Positions 38,201-48,997 of a stretch of 64,000 nucleotides of DNA are shown piece by piece; the first letter of the stretch is position 1; each line of letters opens with the position of its first letter. The notes under the pieces are model-generated. The model was not told where the DNA came from. It saw only the letters and a program-made list of their open reading frames with translations, and ran no database searches. The stretch comes from Larus michahellis. Taxonomy: Eukaryota > Chordata > Aves > Charadriiformes > Laridae. The stretch covers positions 23,663,446-23,727,445 of the forward strand of contig NC_133899.1 in NCBI RefSeq assembly GCF_964199755.1, given 5' to 3'. The translations under genes and the position numbers were made by a program.

Positions 38201-41127
38201 GTACAGTTTTTAGGAACAAATACCCAAGTATTTAAGGACATGAAAAGGCATCGGAACTGTCCTCAAAACGTATGGGATGTGTTGGGATCGGTATTTGTTG
38301 AGCCCCCGAGTCAAAAGCAAGAAACAGTACCAAGTTCAGCAATAATGGTTTCTCAGTGGCTTTTGAAAACATTTTCAAAAAGCATTAGGCAAAAAAGTAC
38401 TTAAAAACAAAAGCTAAGTGATACAATGGGAAAAGGGAAAAAAATACGCTCTAAACATTTTTTGTTGCAACAAACAAAAACCCCACACACCCCCATACAA
38501 ACATACATATTGGCTAGCTACAGACAGACGTAGCACATCAGTGTGCAAACCTTGAACCAGCATGATCTAAAAACCATCATATATCACCTGTTCAACACAA
38601 AGTCATACAGGAAATAGCCTGGCATGTTCAATATGAAATACAATGCATTTGAGGCACAAATACCAATATTCACATTCGAACTGCGCAAGCGATGGCATTA
38701 CTCAGTCTTTACTACGCTGAATAAGATACACTGTATTTGCAATATATACTGTGTTTTACTGGAAAATACATGAAGTTAATGTTTGCAGAATTAACACAAG
38801 GCTATTTGTTTAGGATTTGCTTAGAATGTCTTGTTTAGAATTAAGGGTGTTGAAAAAAGGGTGAGATTGTGTTTTTACATACCGTTTTTGATGTTCCACT
38901 CAGTGGCTCAGTTCCGCCTCTAGAAAAAGAAATAAAGGTGATCAGAACTTTAAATAAAGCACTCGTAGCAAACATAAAGCAGTGAAAACAGATCACAAAA
39001 CCTGAACATCATAACATTATGTTCTAAATAATCTAGTGAATATGGAAATTCATTTGCATACATAAACTGTTCTCTCTTGGTGCACTCAGTGCAACTAATA
39101 AAACCCTCCAAAGTCACGTTTCTTTGGCCATACAGTGGTTTCTTCATCCATTTACCTTGAAGAACATACTACAAGGCAAGTAACGCATGTTTGAAAGGCC
39201 TCTCCACCATTGCAGCGTACTTTCATCATTCCCAAACATCAGCCCCTCTACCAGTGGTTTCTGCCATGTTTCCAGCTGAAGGAACAGAAAGCTCACCTGC
39301 CTGGTTAATTGTCAACATTAGCACAGCAGTGCTGGTCTGTCCTTATCCCCACGTACGGGTGTTTGTTTGATCTTTGATGCCAGCAGCATCTACCCTCTCA
39401 TTTTGGGGCAGCATGACAATACCCGGGGAGGGTGCCATCCAGCCAGAAGCGGAGGATGCATTGACAAGGTAGCACTAAGCACACATATTTCAATACATAC
39501 ATTCACCCCCAAAGCAAGGCCACGTTTATAAGCACAAGGCTGCCGTGTCCAGAATTACTAGGGAGTGCCTGAAGGCATCTCCTCTGAGATGGAAACAAAT
39601 TATGAGTTTACACTACAATGGCTATCTGTCGTTCCTATAAAAGCAATAAAAGCAAACGCATATAATAAGGGAGCTCTCCACGGAGAGGAAACAGGATCTA
39701 CAACTTGGGTCTCAGAAGAGCCAACCCCAAGGACAAACCCAGGAGAATCCTCTTAAAAGTTACCGTTGATGGAGTTGGAACCCCATCTCCCAGCAGGCCT
39801 AAAAATGTCAGCCTACTTCGGGACAGATACGGTAACATCTGCCCCATGACGACAAACATTTACTGCAGCTTTAACGAGAGAGATACAAGCAGAATGCCTC
39901 CGTAAACTAATAGCCATTAAAAAAGTTCACACGTTGAAACCCCTAGCCAAGAATTCAATGCTTTATGGACACTCACATGGCAGATGTTTTGCCGGCAGCT
40001 TTAACTCCTCCAACAGGGATTCTTCTCACAATTACCGACGAGTTCTTAGCAATCAGGGCGTTGTCATCTGTGTACTCTGGAACAACATAAACACAGAAAA
40101 AAAATCAGCCAATTTGTAAGAACGCATATTAATTTGTAATTACACAGCACTCCAGAGGATCCTTTTGCAGCTATAAATGCAAAATCCTATATGTAACAGC
40201 GCGCTGTTATCGTCTCAACATACTAAGAGGACTTTTCAAGAAGCACATACTTCTTCACTGAGTTGTGATTACGCATGGAAACAAAGAAACACACTTTGTA
40301 AAAATGCTATGACGTATATTACAGTAATACTTCAGGGGCTAATATATTTATGAGCATCAATGTTTCACCTAAAACTTTCCTTTCGGTTTCTCAACTGCCA
40401 TAACAGGATCTCCGTGTTTGGCCTATTTCAAAACATTTTTTCTCCCGGTGACAACAACTGGGCCCATCACAGTTTATTGCCGTCGAACGTTCTGGGTTTA
40501 ATGCTCTGCTTTACACAGACCCAGCCGTTACAGAAGGGACATCAGCCAGGCAGCCATTCAGCCTGCTGGCATTCGTCAGGCTAGAAGTTCATTAGCAACT
40601 GAAGGCAAATTCAGAGACCCTTCTGCAGCAAAGCCCTTCAAGCAAATTAAACCTTTTTCAAAAGCTCTTCGCAGTTTTAGTCAACACTACGAGAAAAATC
40701 CGGGACTCCCAAAATGTACCTCTACCTACTCTGCGAGGCCCCCAGCACAAGTCACAGCTCCCGATGGCGGCCGAATCTCATCATGGCTTCCCGCCCCGCT
40801 TCATCCCCGCCCCGCATCCCTCCTGGTGCTCCCCACGCCCACGACATGGGCCCCGGCTGGACTCGGGCCACCTGGGGCGACCCGCAGAGAGCCCAGCATG
40901 GCTCCCGCAGGCCGCGGCCACCACGGGGGGTCCCCGAGGCCCCGCGCTGCGCCCCACGCACCTGCTCCAGTCTGGGCGTTGCTGATCTGCAAGTCGCTGG
41001 TGGCCGCCTTCAGCTTCTCGCGGGCCATGATCTGGCGCTTGAGGTCCCGCAGGCAGATGTTCAGGCCGCTGAAGATGACCCTGTCATACGCCAGCTTGGC
41101 AGCGAACTTGTAGTGGATGCACAACAT
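25466..41127 (-). CDS. RBBP6-like: RBBP6-like E3 ubiquitin ligase, short paralogue, complete copy
   Basis: Fourteen exons join in one frame with GT/AG borders throughout: 40962-41127, 39977-40076, 38883-38919, 34932-34976, 32468-32556, 32253-32349, 31288-31427, 30849-31024, 29986-30089, 29413-29543, 28677-28773, 28519-28588, 28365-28425 and 25466-26261. The total is 2109 nt, or 702 residues. Domains in order are DWNN ubiquitin-like (about 1-77), CCHC zinc knuckle (C161, C164, H169, C174), RING (C260 to C300, all expected Cys present), Gln/Pro-rich stretch (about 335-360) and RS domain (about 439-520). Canonical RBBP6 (about 1790 residues in human) is a RING E3 that also acts in mRNA 3' processing. 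This form lacks its large proline-rich exon and everything after the RS/YREWY region, including the RB- and p53-binding parts. DWNN identity to RBBP6 is only moderate, so this is a diverged paralogue rather than the parent gene. Exons 1-4 come from the right unit and exons 5-14 from the left unit. Expression is not shown by the sequence. Confidence 0.88.
26262..28364 (-). other. RBBP6-like intron 13, lacking the proline-rich exons
   Basis: 2.1 kb between exon 13 and the RS exon. In RBBP6 the large proline-rich exon and the FYREQRRLKEEE segment belong here. I found no trace of either on the minus strand. Right-unit equivalent 60211-62313. Confidence 0.55.
28365..28425 (-). CDS. RBBP6-like: RBBP6-like exon 13
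   Basis: The exon encodes RHPTRASTPRSAGGRPGWE, aligning to VRINTARPGGGRPGWE of RBBP6. In RBBP6 large proline-rich exons follow. Here no such exon is visible, and phase 2 joins exon 14 directly in frame. Confidence 0.78.
28519..28588 (-). CDS. RBBP6-like: RBBP6-like exon 12
   Basis: The exon encodes VPVRRQPALPSLPGPQGQ and then SVPTT, aligning to VPVLGTPSLLGQ to IPTTG of RBBP6. Phase 1 at the donor fits exon 13. Confidence 0.8.
28677..28773 (-). CDS. RBBP6-like: RBBP6-like exon 11
   Basis: The exon encodes NADSVIPPAALVTAAEPS and on to SLLKEK, aligning to the RBBP6 segment DNKILPAAALASEH to ALMEEK. The acceptor follows a T run, and the donor is GAAG/GTAAGT. Confidence 0.82.
29413..29543 (-). 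CDS. RBBP6-like: RBBP6-like exon 10 (Gln/Pro tract)
   Basis: The exon begins AVNSFSNGSGYTKGL, aligning to AVNNFKNETGYTKRL of RBBP6. It then has five Gln (CAG repeat) and six Pro where RBBP6 has a Pro run. It is much shorter than the RBBP6 exon, which continues for about 70 more residues. Confidence 0.88.
29986..30089 (-). CDS. RBBP6-like: RBBP6-like exon 9 (second half of RING)
   Basis: The exon encodes IRTTLLESEEHTCPTCHQTD and then VSPDALIANMFLRK, supplying the last RING cysteines C297 and C300. The matching exon in the right unit is cut by the window end (63935-64000). Confidence 0.94.
30849..31024 (-). CDS. RBBP6-like: RBBP6-like exon 8 (Ser tract and first half of RING)
   Basis: The exon encodes GKKEKPPFLPAEP, a run of seven Ser (from GGAGGA repeats read on the other strand), then the first RING cysteines CLICKEIM, PCCGNSYCDEC. 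The Ser run is longer than the four in human RBBP6. Confidence 0.95.
31288..31427 (-). CDS. RBBP6-like: RBBP6-like exon 7
   Basis: This is the linker between zinc knuckle and RING, with RIKKSTGIPRSFMMEVKDPN strongly conserved with RBBP6. The acceptor is AACAG/GAC and the donor GC/GTAAGT. Confidence 0.93.
32253..32349 (-). CDS. RBBP6-like: RBBP6-like exon 6 (CCHC zinc knuckle)
   Basis: The exon contains CFRCGKPGHYIKNC, a perfect CX2CX4HX4C knuckle identical to RBBP6 in this stretch. It probably contributes nucleic-acid binding. Confidence 0.95.
32468..32556 (-). CDS. RBBP6-like: RBBP6-like exon 5
   Basis: The exon encodes TDNLAAANASEEDKIKAMM and on to EYNPI, closely matching RBBP6 just ahead of the zinc knuckle. 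The donor AA/GTAAGT completes an Asn codon with exon 6. Confidence 0.93.
34932..34976 (-). CDS. RBBP6-like: RBBP6-like exon 4 (45 bp)
   Basis: The exon encodes IDDSPAPLSLAQLVK, matching the RBBP6 segment IDDSSASISLAQLTK. It is the last exon supplied by the right unit. The intron to exon 5 spans the arbitrary unit border at 33947/33948. Confidence 0.9.
38883..38919 (-). CDS. RBBP6-like: RBBP6-like exon 3 (37 bp)
   Basis: A small exon encodes GGTEPLSGTSKT, aligning to SRTEPVMGTSKA of human RBBP6. The phases fit both neighbours (1 + 36 nt). Confidence 0.88.
39977..40076 (-). CDS. RBBP6-like: RBBP6-like exon 2 (DWNN, second part)
   Basis: The exon encodes EYTDDNALIAKNSSVIVRRI followed by PVGGVK. 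This is the most RBBP6-like part of the DWNN domain and completes the ubiquitin-like fold. The donor is AT/GTGAGT (phase 2). Confidence 0.92.
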
Positions 41128-41667
41128 GGTTGTGGCCAGGTGGTCCAGGGGCCACGGCGTCCACAGCGGTACCAAGTGTGGCGGCCTCTGTGCTGGGTTG
41201 GGCTGGTGGCAGCGCAGAGAAGGGCCCGCCGAGGGGCCGGGGAAAGCGGTGCGGGCTGAGCCGAGCTCTGTCCCTGCTCCCTCTCTCCCACACAGTGTTG
41301 CCAGGCCTGGCCAGTCACTACGGCCACTGGGCAACGGCCCACCGCCCCACCCCCACGCCTCAGGGGACCCAGCGCATTGTGACAAAAGGGCTGTCACTGC
41401 CCCTGGCTGCTGGTGTCCCTGGTGTCCCCTGGCCTGTCACCGGCCACTGTCCTGTCACCCCCCAGGTCGGCGGGGTCCCTCCTGTCACCCCCAGGCTGCC
41501 ACCCCCGCTATCCCCTCCTCCGGGCAGCCAGACGAGCCAAGACAGCCTGGGGGAGATGCAGCCGGCTCTGCAGTGTGGCGCCCGGCTGCCCGCACCGCAG
41601 GGCCAGCGAAGGCAGGGGACATCTCAGGGGGGCTGAGTGTTCCTTGGGGCAGCTACCGAAAGGTCAG
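40747..41667. promoter_or_regulatory. GC-rich block around RBBP6-like exon 1 (right unit)
   Basis: Right-unit counterpart of 6800-7720. It is the likely promoter region of the complete RBBP6-like gene copy. Confidence 0.5.
40962..41127 (-). CDS. RBBP6-like: RBBP6-like exon 1 (DWNN, first part)
   Basis: The start ATG is at 41127 with A at -3 (ACAACCATG). It encodes the DWNN N-terminus, with the recognisable stretches IHYKF, DLKRQIM and DLQISNAQT. The donor is CAG/GTGCGT. In this copy residue 2 is Leu, while the left-unit copy (7015-7180) has Ser as in RBBP6. The exon lies in a GC-rich block. Confidence 0.92.
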
Positions 41668-41736
41668 CCAAAGGGGCCAATGACCACCCGGTTTATGGCC
41701 GCAAGCCAATGTACTTCCCAACCGCGGCACACCCAC

Positions 41737-42107
41737 AGTGGCGTGAACTCTGTCTGGAGAGGAGGACTAAGAAGTCAGGAATGAACCATCAGCGTTAGGA
41801 GGTGCCCCAGGACAACCTTTCTTGCTTTCTCAACCATCAAAGCTGCTGCTGCAACAGCCCTAGCGCAGGAGTTCGTGCCTTGAATGACCAGGTCGAGTTC
41901 TGTTGAGTAATATGCTATGGCTTGCAGGCGCTTCTGGCCCAACTGGCTATTCCTTTCTGTTCATATAAATATAAAAGCCTTCTTGTGGTCTGGCAGGGCT
42001 AAGGAGGGAGCTTCCACGACTGCTTGCTTTACATCTTTAAATGCCTTTTGGGTTTCCGGAGTCAGGAAATCCTTTTGATTTCAGTGCTGTCCTCTGTATA
42101 AATGACA
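41737..42107 (-). mobile_element. Class I ERV pol scrap (right unit)
   Basis: Right-unit copy of the fossil at 7790-8160, duplicated with the unit. Confidence 0.6.
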
Positions 42108-42621
42108 TCATTAATTTTGCTCTTGGTGTCTATTTTTCCTGTTAATGGTCATTTGGAAGCCCAGGTTTTAATATGGTAGCCTTGCCCGTAAGCCTGTGGT
42201 GGATTATACGTATTCATTCCACAACTCGCCCATCGCCACAGTCCAAACCACAGCAGCAGAGGAAAAAAGCCCCACTGTTGGATATGCACTAAAAGCCCAT
42301 CCTCTGCCAGAAACACTCTCCTGGGAACCTGTCCCGGTGAAGTCTCATCGGTACAGGGACGGGCATCTATGTTACTTTTGAAATTTCACTGAGGAAGGGA
42401 AGGATACCAGCCTTCCACCAAGACGGGTTTGTCACTAGTCTGAAAGGAGATCCCTGGCTATGCCTGGAGAGCAAACCTATTCACAAGCTCACACGCTCTC
42501 CAGGGGCTGGGCACTGGAAATGCCAATAGAGCTCTTAGGGCCGTACAGATGAAAAGGGGAGTCTTACGCCTGGAACCTTCCATAGATTTGTTCCTATGCC
42601 TAAAGGCAATTGGTTTTCCTC

Positions 42622-44214
42622 CACAGACAGGCTGGGCAGTCTCACCTCGGTGCCCGGCAGGATCACGCAGCAGATCTTCCTGGAAACTCTGGTGAGGCAC
42701 ATGGAATATAGGGAGTGCAATGATAGGACATGGGGCAACGGTTTCAAACAGAAAGAGGGTCGATTTAGATTGGATATCAGGAAGAAATTCTTTACTGTAA
42801 GGGTGGTGAGGCACTGGAAGAGGTTGCCCAGGGAAGCTGTCGATGCCCCGTCCCTGGAAGTGTTCAAGGCTGGGTGAGACTTTGGGCAGCCTGGTCTAGT
42901 GGGACGTGTCCCTGCCCATGGCAGGGGGGTTGGAACTAGATGATCTTTAGGGTCCCTTCCAACTCGAACCATTCTGTGATTCTGTGATTCTGTGATTCTG
43001 TGATCAGCGACAGCCAACATGGCTTCACTAAGGGCACACGGTGCCTGACAAATTTGGTGGCCTTCTACAACGGGGTTACAGTGTTGGTGGATAAGGGAAG
43101 AGCAGCTGACATCATCTGACTGGACTCGGGCAAGGTATCTGACACTGTCCCACATGACATCCTTGTCTCTAAATTGGAGAGACATGGCTTTGACAGATGG
43201 ACCACTCGGTGGCTAAGGAATTGGACGGATGGCTGCACTCAGAGAGATTTGGCCAACAGCTTGATGACCAAGTGGTGAGCAGTGATGAATGGTGTTCTAT
43301 TTAACATCTTTGTTGGTGACATGGATGTTGGGATTGAATTCACCCTCAGCAAGTTTGCCGACGACACCAAGCTGTGTGGCACGGTCGACACGCTGGAGCC
43401 ATCCAGAGGGACCCGGACAGGCTGGAGAAGTTCAATTGGGCCAAGTTCAAGGCCCTACACATGGGCTGAGGCAATCCCAAGCAAAAATACAGACTGGGAG
43501 GAGAATGGTTTGAGAGCAGCCCTGAGGAGAAGGACTTGGGGGTGTTGGTGGGTGAGAAGCTCAACGTGAGCTGGCAATGTGCACTTGCAGCCCAGAAAGC
43601 CAACCATATCCTCGGCTGCATCAAAAGAAGCATGGCCAGCAGGTCGAGTGACATGATTCTGTCCCTCTACTCTGCCCTCGTGAGAACCCACCTGAAGTAC
43701 TGCCTCCAGCTCTGGGGCCCCAAACATGCAAAGGACATGGAACTGTTGGAGTGAGTGCAGAGGAGACCACAAAAATGACCAGAGGGCTCAAGCCCCTCTG
43801 CTGTGAGGACAGGCTGAGAGACTTGGCGTTGTTCACACTGGAGAAGAGAAGACTCTGGGGAGACCTTATAGCGGCCTTCCAGTACTACCTAAAGGGGGCC
43901 TACAGAAAAGGTGGAGAGGGACTCTTGGTCAGGGAGTGGAGCAACAGGACGAGGGGAACAGTTTTAAACTGAAAGAGGGTAGATTTAGAAAAGATATTAA
44001 GAAGACATTCTTTTTGCCGAGGGCGGTGTGCCGCTGGCACAGGCTGCCCAGAGAACTTGTGGATGCCCCATCCCTGGAATTGTTCAAGGCCAGGCTGGAC
44101 AGGGCTTTGAGCAGCCTGGTCTAGTGGGAGGTGTCCCTGCCCATAGCAGGGAGGTTGGGACTAGATGATCTTTAAAGTCCCTTCTGACTCTACCCATTCT
44201 ATGACTCTATGATT
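42622..44214 (+). mobile_element. CR1 LINE, 3' half, with nested CR1 (right unit)
   Basis: Right-unit counterpart of 8675-10267. The nested tail is at about 42723-43002. Confidence 0.9.
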
Positions 44215-45733
44215 TGCCAGCAATGTTTCAAGTCACACAATACCCAGTTGAGTTACAAAATGTCACTAAACTTAACGACAGCAGCCTCTTTGCAGGTTTC
44301 TAACTCAAAAGCAAAACCCAGAAAGCCTGGTCCTTCCATGTGGCTGGCATCTTCCCATGGCTCTTCCTCAAGGCAGGAGAAATGACCCTGAATTTGGAAG
44401 TCCATGGAAATTTAGAAGTACGCATAGTCCTCTGGCAGTCATTACTTATGGGCTAGAAGTCAGAAACGAGTCGGACTGCACCAGAAGTGGCACTGCCCCA
44501 CCTGCAGGAGACATATTGGACCAGAAATGATGGTTTCAAGATAGAAAACACAATACAATCCACCAAAACAGCAAAAAAACCCCAAACAGATAAAACATTG
44601 TACACAAAACAAAGACCCCCATCTAAACCTTAAAATGGTAAACAAGCTGAAAAAGAGGACTCTCCACAAAAAAAGACCATGCGGAACACAAGATAACATA
44701 AAAATAACATAACCCCAGGAAGCCAGGGCCAACACACCCGGATCCTGTACATAACAGTAAAACCTGGGTTAAACACTCCCGGGGAGAAAGGTTGAGGCCC
44801 TCGGAGACTTTGAACTGGCCAGCCATGGCCACCGGGCTTCAGCTCATCATTTCTTTGTCAGATGTCAGATGACCCTGTCCTCCCTGTGAGACCCCTCAGG
44901 GCAGCTGTACCCAGCTCCAGGGGGTGGATACGGCCTCGGCGTTATGGTGAGGTGCTTGCTGGCAGCAAGATCTCTCACGGAGGCACTGGGAAACCCTGGA
45001 CCCTGACACCCTGCGCATGTACCTCGTCCCACGATCTGATCTAGGAACATCTCCTTCTGCCCATCCCCGCCACGGGGTGCAGAAAGCAGCGCCATTGGCC
45101 CTGGCCTGGTCCTGAGCCATGCCTCAACAGATGACTCTTTAACCAGCAGGCTTGAAAAGAGGGAAAATTGCCCAGAATTAAGCTGTGCTCTAGTTTTTGC
45201 AGGCAGTGGGATTTTTTGAGCTGCCTGGCGGTGCCGCTCCGGAGGAGCACTCAAGACCCAGGGCGGCTGCCTGTACCTGCGAGCAGGCGGTGCAGTGTGC
45301 GCAGCGGGAGCCAGCGGTGGTTTGTGTGGCTGTTGGACGGCTTTGGGCTCTAAATGTGCCCAACCTAGTACGCCTGGGTCCTTTCTCCTTACAGGTTGTA
45401 TTTAGAGCTTAAATGGTATTATTTTAAAAAGCAAAACCAAGAAGCAAACAAACGCAAAACCAACAAGCAAACAGACAAAAAACCAGCTGGCCGATTCCCC
45501 CCCCCGCCCCGAGCTGGGCTTTTTCCCCACAGTCCCGGCCACTCTGCAGGGCGACGTTCATCACCAATATTAGGCAGCAGGACTGAGCCCAGGGAAGGGC
45601 TTTTGCAGGCAGCGCATTCCTTGAGGCGCCTGGTAATGCCGCTGCTGGGGGGTGCTCAAGAAATGGAGTCAGTTGCCCGTAGTTGCTATTTGTGGTCCCT
45701 CCTCATCGCTCTCTGCCTGGCTCCCTGCCCCCA

Positions 45734-46167
45734 TGTTATAGTTGAATTTAAAATAAATCGAGTCCAACTTAGATTCAATAAATATTTATTGAGGTAGGAA
45801 GGCAAAAGCAGCGCTGGGCGGCCGGGGAGTCGCAGCTCCACCAAAGGCTCGCAAATTCAAGCAAGCTGAGCAGCTCTTTTTATCTTCACGGAGGTCGGTT
45901 TCGACATCTTCGGTACGCCCCTCTGTAGCTTCTTGCTTGAGGTAGTTTAGATAAAATGTTGGTCACAGAATCAGCTTAAAACAATACATTCTGATAACAT
46001 TGTGGTTAAGCTTTTTGTCAAACAGGAGTTCCCATGTTGGTGTAGCAAGATAACATTGTGGACATGTCTCTTCTGGTTAAACAGGGAGTTCTCAAGACTG
46101 CCACAATGGGTTCGTTCCTCTTGCTTAACTTGTTCGATCAGCAAATCACCTTTAGTTACTTATTACA
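45734..46167 (-). mobile_element. Solo LTR, 434 bp (right unit)
   Basis: Identical copy of 11787-12220 with the same CCCA flanks. It was present before the unit duplicated. Confidence 0.72.
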
Positions 46168-46707
46168 CCCATCTTTTAATTCCTCCCGCCCTGTCTCTAG
46201 CCCATCACTATTTTTTCCTTTCTCTGTCTTTCTCTGGCCGGCTCCCTGATCTTATGTTTTTCATCCCTCCCTCCCTGCCATGCAGCCTGGTTTTCTCTTT
46301 GCTATTTTTGTCTTTCTCTACATCTCTCTCCCCCACTCCCTGCCCTTCTCTCTTTTCTATCGCTCTGTCCACCTGCCTGGCCTCATCTTCCTTGCTGTCC
46401 TGCAGCCCGTCCCCTTTCCTGCCTGTCTGCCTGGGCCTTCCCTCCTCCCTCTGGGCCTCCATCCCACTCCCCGTCCCCTTTTGCTCTTCCCCCACCTCAG
46501 CCCTGGAGGCCGTCGCTCTTCTGTCCTTCTCCGCCTCCTCGTCCTGACCCTGGCCCCTGCCCTCCATCTCTTTCCCGCTCTCCCCCTGCCCCTCATCAGC
46601 ATTTCTCCTCCCTCCGCTCCCTGCCCAGCTCCCCCCTGCTCTCCCCGTTGTCCCTCTGGCCCTTCCCACCCCTCTCTGCTGCTCTCTCCCTCTCTGCCCT
46701 CCTCCTC
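46168..46707. repeat. Pyrimidine-rich tract (right unit)
   Basis: Counterpart of 12221-12760, with one substitution seen (near 46445). Confidence 0.7.
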
Positions 46708-46800
46708 CTCCCGGCTCCACCGGGGCCTTGGGCCGGGGCAGCCCCGGGGAGGCGGCTCTGGTTCCTGCGGGGGTCAGAGGGCAGGAAGGGGCGCCCCGGG

Positions 46801-46849
46801 GCACGCTGGGAGCTGTAGTCCCGGCACAGGGCTCCCGGCGGCCATGTTG
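46801..46849 (-). promoter_or_regulatory. ZNF143-like and YY1-like motifs (right unit)
   Basis: Unchanged copy of the motif pair at 12854-12902, about 5.7 kb upstream of the ATG of the complete RBBP6-like gene. Confidence 0.45.
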
Positions 46850-47193
46850 TGTCAGGGGCTGTAGCCTCTGCTCCCGGCGCGGCCCGGTCGTGTAATTGCT
46901 GTGATTTTCGCTCTCTAGAGACCACACATGCTCTTATTTTTTTGACCACCAGTCTTAAATAACATACAGAAAACCTACAGTAAGCCCATCATGAAACAGC
47001 TAAAACTTCTGAGTCGTAAACCGTAGCCCAACCCTTTAGCACCACAAGTGCTGCTCACCTGTCCTTTCTGAAGGGGTGGATTACTGGCCTTAATGGTTTA
47101 TGTCCCTTCAGTACTGACCCTTCAGCCGATGTCTGCTGAAATTTACAGAGACAGGCTTGGTATGGCTGGGTAACTATAGAATGAAATAATTAC

Positions 47194-47297
47194 CTTGGCG
47201 TCGTTCTTCCTTCTTAGAGACCTGATATATATAAGGTTCCTGTGTCAGCTGAAAAGGCAATGGATATTTTGGAATCTTTTTCAGAGAATCAAATGGC
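47194..47297 (-). other. Orphan exon-like segment (right unit)
   Basis: Same segment as 13247-13350. One base differs, changing the Ser of EPSIYQ to Tyr. The splice-like borders are unchanged. Confidence 0.4.
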
Positions 47298-48517
47298 CTA
47301 AAGACAATCATAAATGAGCCGAAAAAGGCTAACATGAAGGCTGTGTATTAACTGTATTTTTGTTAACGGAGCTCTCTACCCATTAGAGCGCAAACCATCT
47401 CATGATGCCTGCAATATCAAGTCACAGTGTCAAGGAAAAGTGGTTGGAACAGCATGCATGCATACATTTACGTCTCATAATCCCATCTTTAACAACCACC
47501 TAAACTCAAACTAACACAGTCAGGTAACTGAGGCATGACCATTAAGAGGGAATGGATGACCTTTCCACAGTGAAAGTCAGCTCTCCAGTGAGGGCATCTC
47601 TGCTTTTCTCCAGGCATCCTTCCCCTTTATTTTACCTACAGCAAATTCTCTAATGACAAACTTGCTTGCAGACGGTTGCAGCTCTCCAGGGGTAAACCAG
47701 CCTGATGCACTGAAGACAAACTCTCTGAGAAGAGATGGCTAAAAAATACCAGGACGTCTGGGAGGAACGCTTTGTCTGGGCTGGCCAGAGCGGTCTAGCT
47801 GGGGTTCAGCTCTCAGGGCTGGGCACATGGCAGCAGTGGACATCGTCCCTTGTTACCCTTTACATTGCTTTTAACCCAAGGTAAACTGTTTTAAACCACT
47901 GCAGAAAAAGACTTGGCAGCAATGAGGACAGCACCGCCCTCATCTTCGCCTGGCCCACTGGCTCCTGCGTTGCCACTTTTGGGTGAGCGGTGGTGCCGTG
48001 TGCCGTTGGCGGGCAGGAGAGGTTCCCCAGCATGGCCATGCCGTGCTGGGAATGGCCTCTGCCCTGCCTGCAGAGCCTGGGCAGGGAGCAGGCAGCACGC
48101 CGGCAGGGAGGGAGGGAGGCAGGGAGGTTTTGGGGTACCATCAAGCTCCAGACAGTTTCTTTTCTTGCTACTAAAACTCTGTAAGATTGGTTGTTAAGCT
48201 CTGCCATGGCAACTTAACGCAAGGCTACCTTGCCTTACCCTGTGGTAACTTTTAGTCATAAAGGAACACACCATGATGCATTACGGCATCCACAGACACC
48301 ACTGTCAGGGTAGGTGTGCAAGTGGACTTCCAAAGTTCAGAATTTCTAAAATAACCGTGCCACCCATACAAAAGGCATTTAGAGATGGAAAATCAAGCGC
48401 CCGCAAAAAGCGGGGATGAATTGGTGTTCTAGAGGAAAAAGATTCATCAAGTTGAAACAACTGAGGACAATAAAGCTTATTAATTGATCACAGATATTGA
48501 GCCACTTCCCCGACAGC

Positions 48518-48833
48518 TGCTGGAAAAGCAGCATGGCGAGCTGTAGGCAATCCAGGAGACTGCCAGAACCGAGTGCCTTGAAGATAACTTCTTGAGCCAG
48601 GTAACAGACAGCCCCACCAGAGGAGCGGCCATACTGGACCTGAAGGGCACCAACGCAAATGAGCTAATGGGTGACATCAAGATTGGAGGCAGCCTGGGCT
48701 GCGGTGGTCAGGCGCTGGTGGAGTGCACAGTCCCGAGGGGTCTGGGCATGTGGGGAAGAGTAAAGTCAGGACCCTGAATTTCAGGAAAGCAAACTTCCAG
48801 CTCTTCAAAGAGCTGGTCAATAAGACCTTCTGG
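48518..48833 (+). mobile_element. CR1 fragment, endonuclease-RT linker (right unit)
   Basis: Counterpart of 14570-14885. Confidence 0.7.
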
Positions 48834-48997
48834 GACACTGATGAAAATCTAGTTCCTGTGAAACTGATAGAAATGGCACTTGCAGATTTGCATGAGGGAC
48901 GTGTAAGTACAGGGAACATGGACTACAAATTCATACCACTGCGCACGTATGAGTTCAAAATTTTTAAGCAAAGTCTTAACTGTCAGTAACGCTGAGT

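Noticed and set aside
25466-41127. RBBP6-like locus as a processed retrocopy
   Set aside because: Thirteen introns with consensus borders are present, so the copy arose from genomic DNA.
25466-41127. Calling this the canonical RBBP6 gene
   Set aside because: DWNN residues differ widely from the normally well-conserved domain, the large proline-rich and Lys-rich coding parts are missing, and it is in a tandem array.
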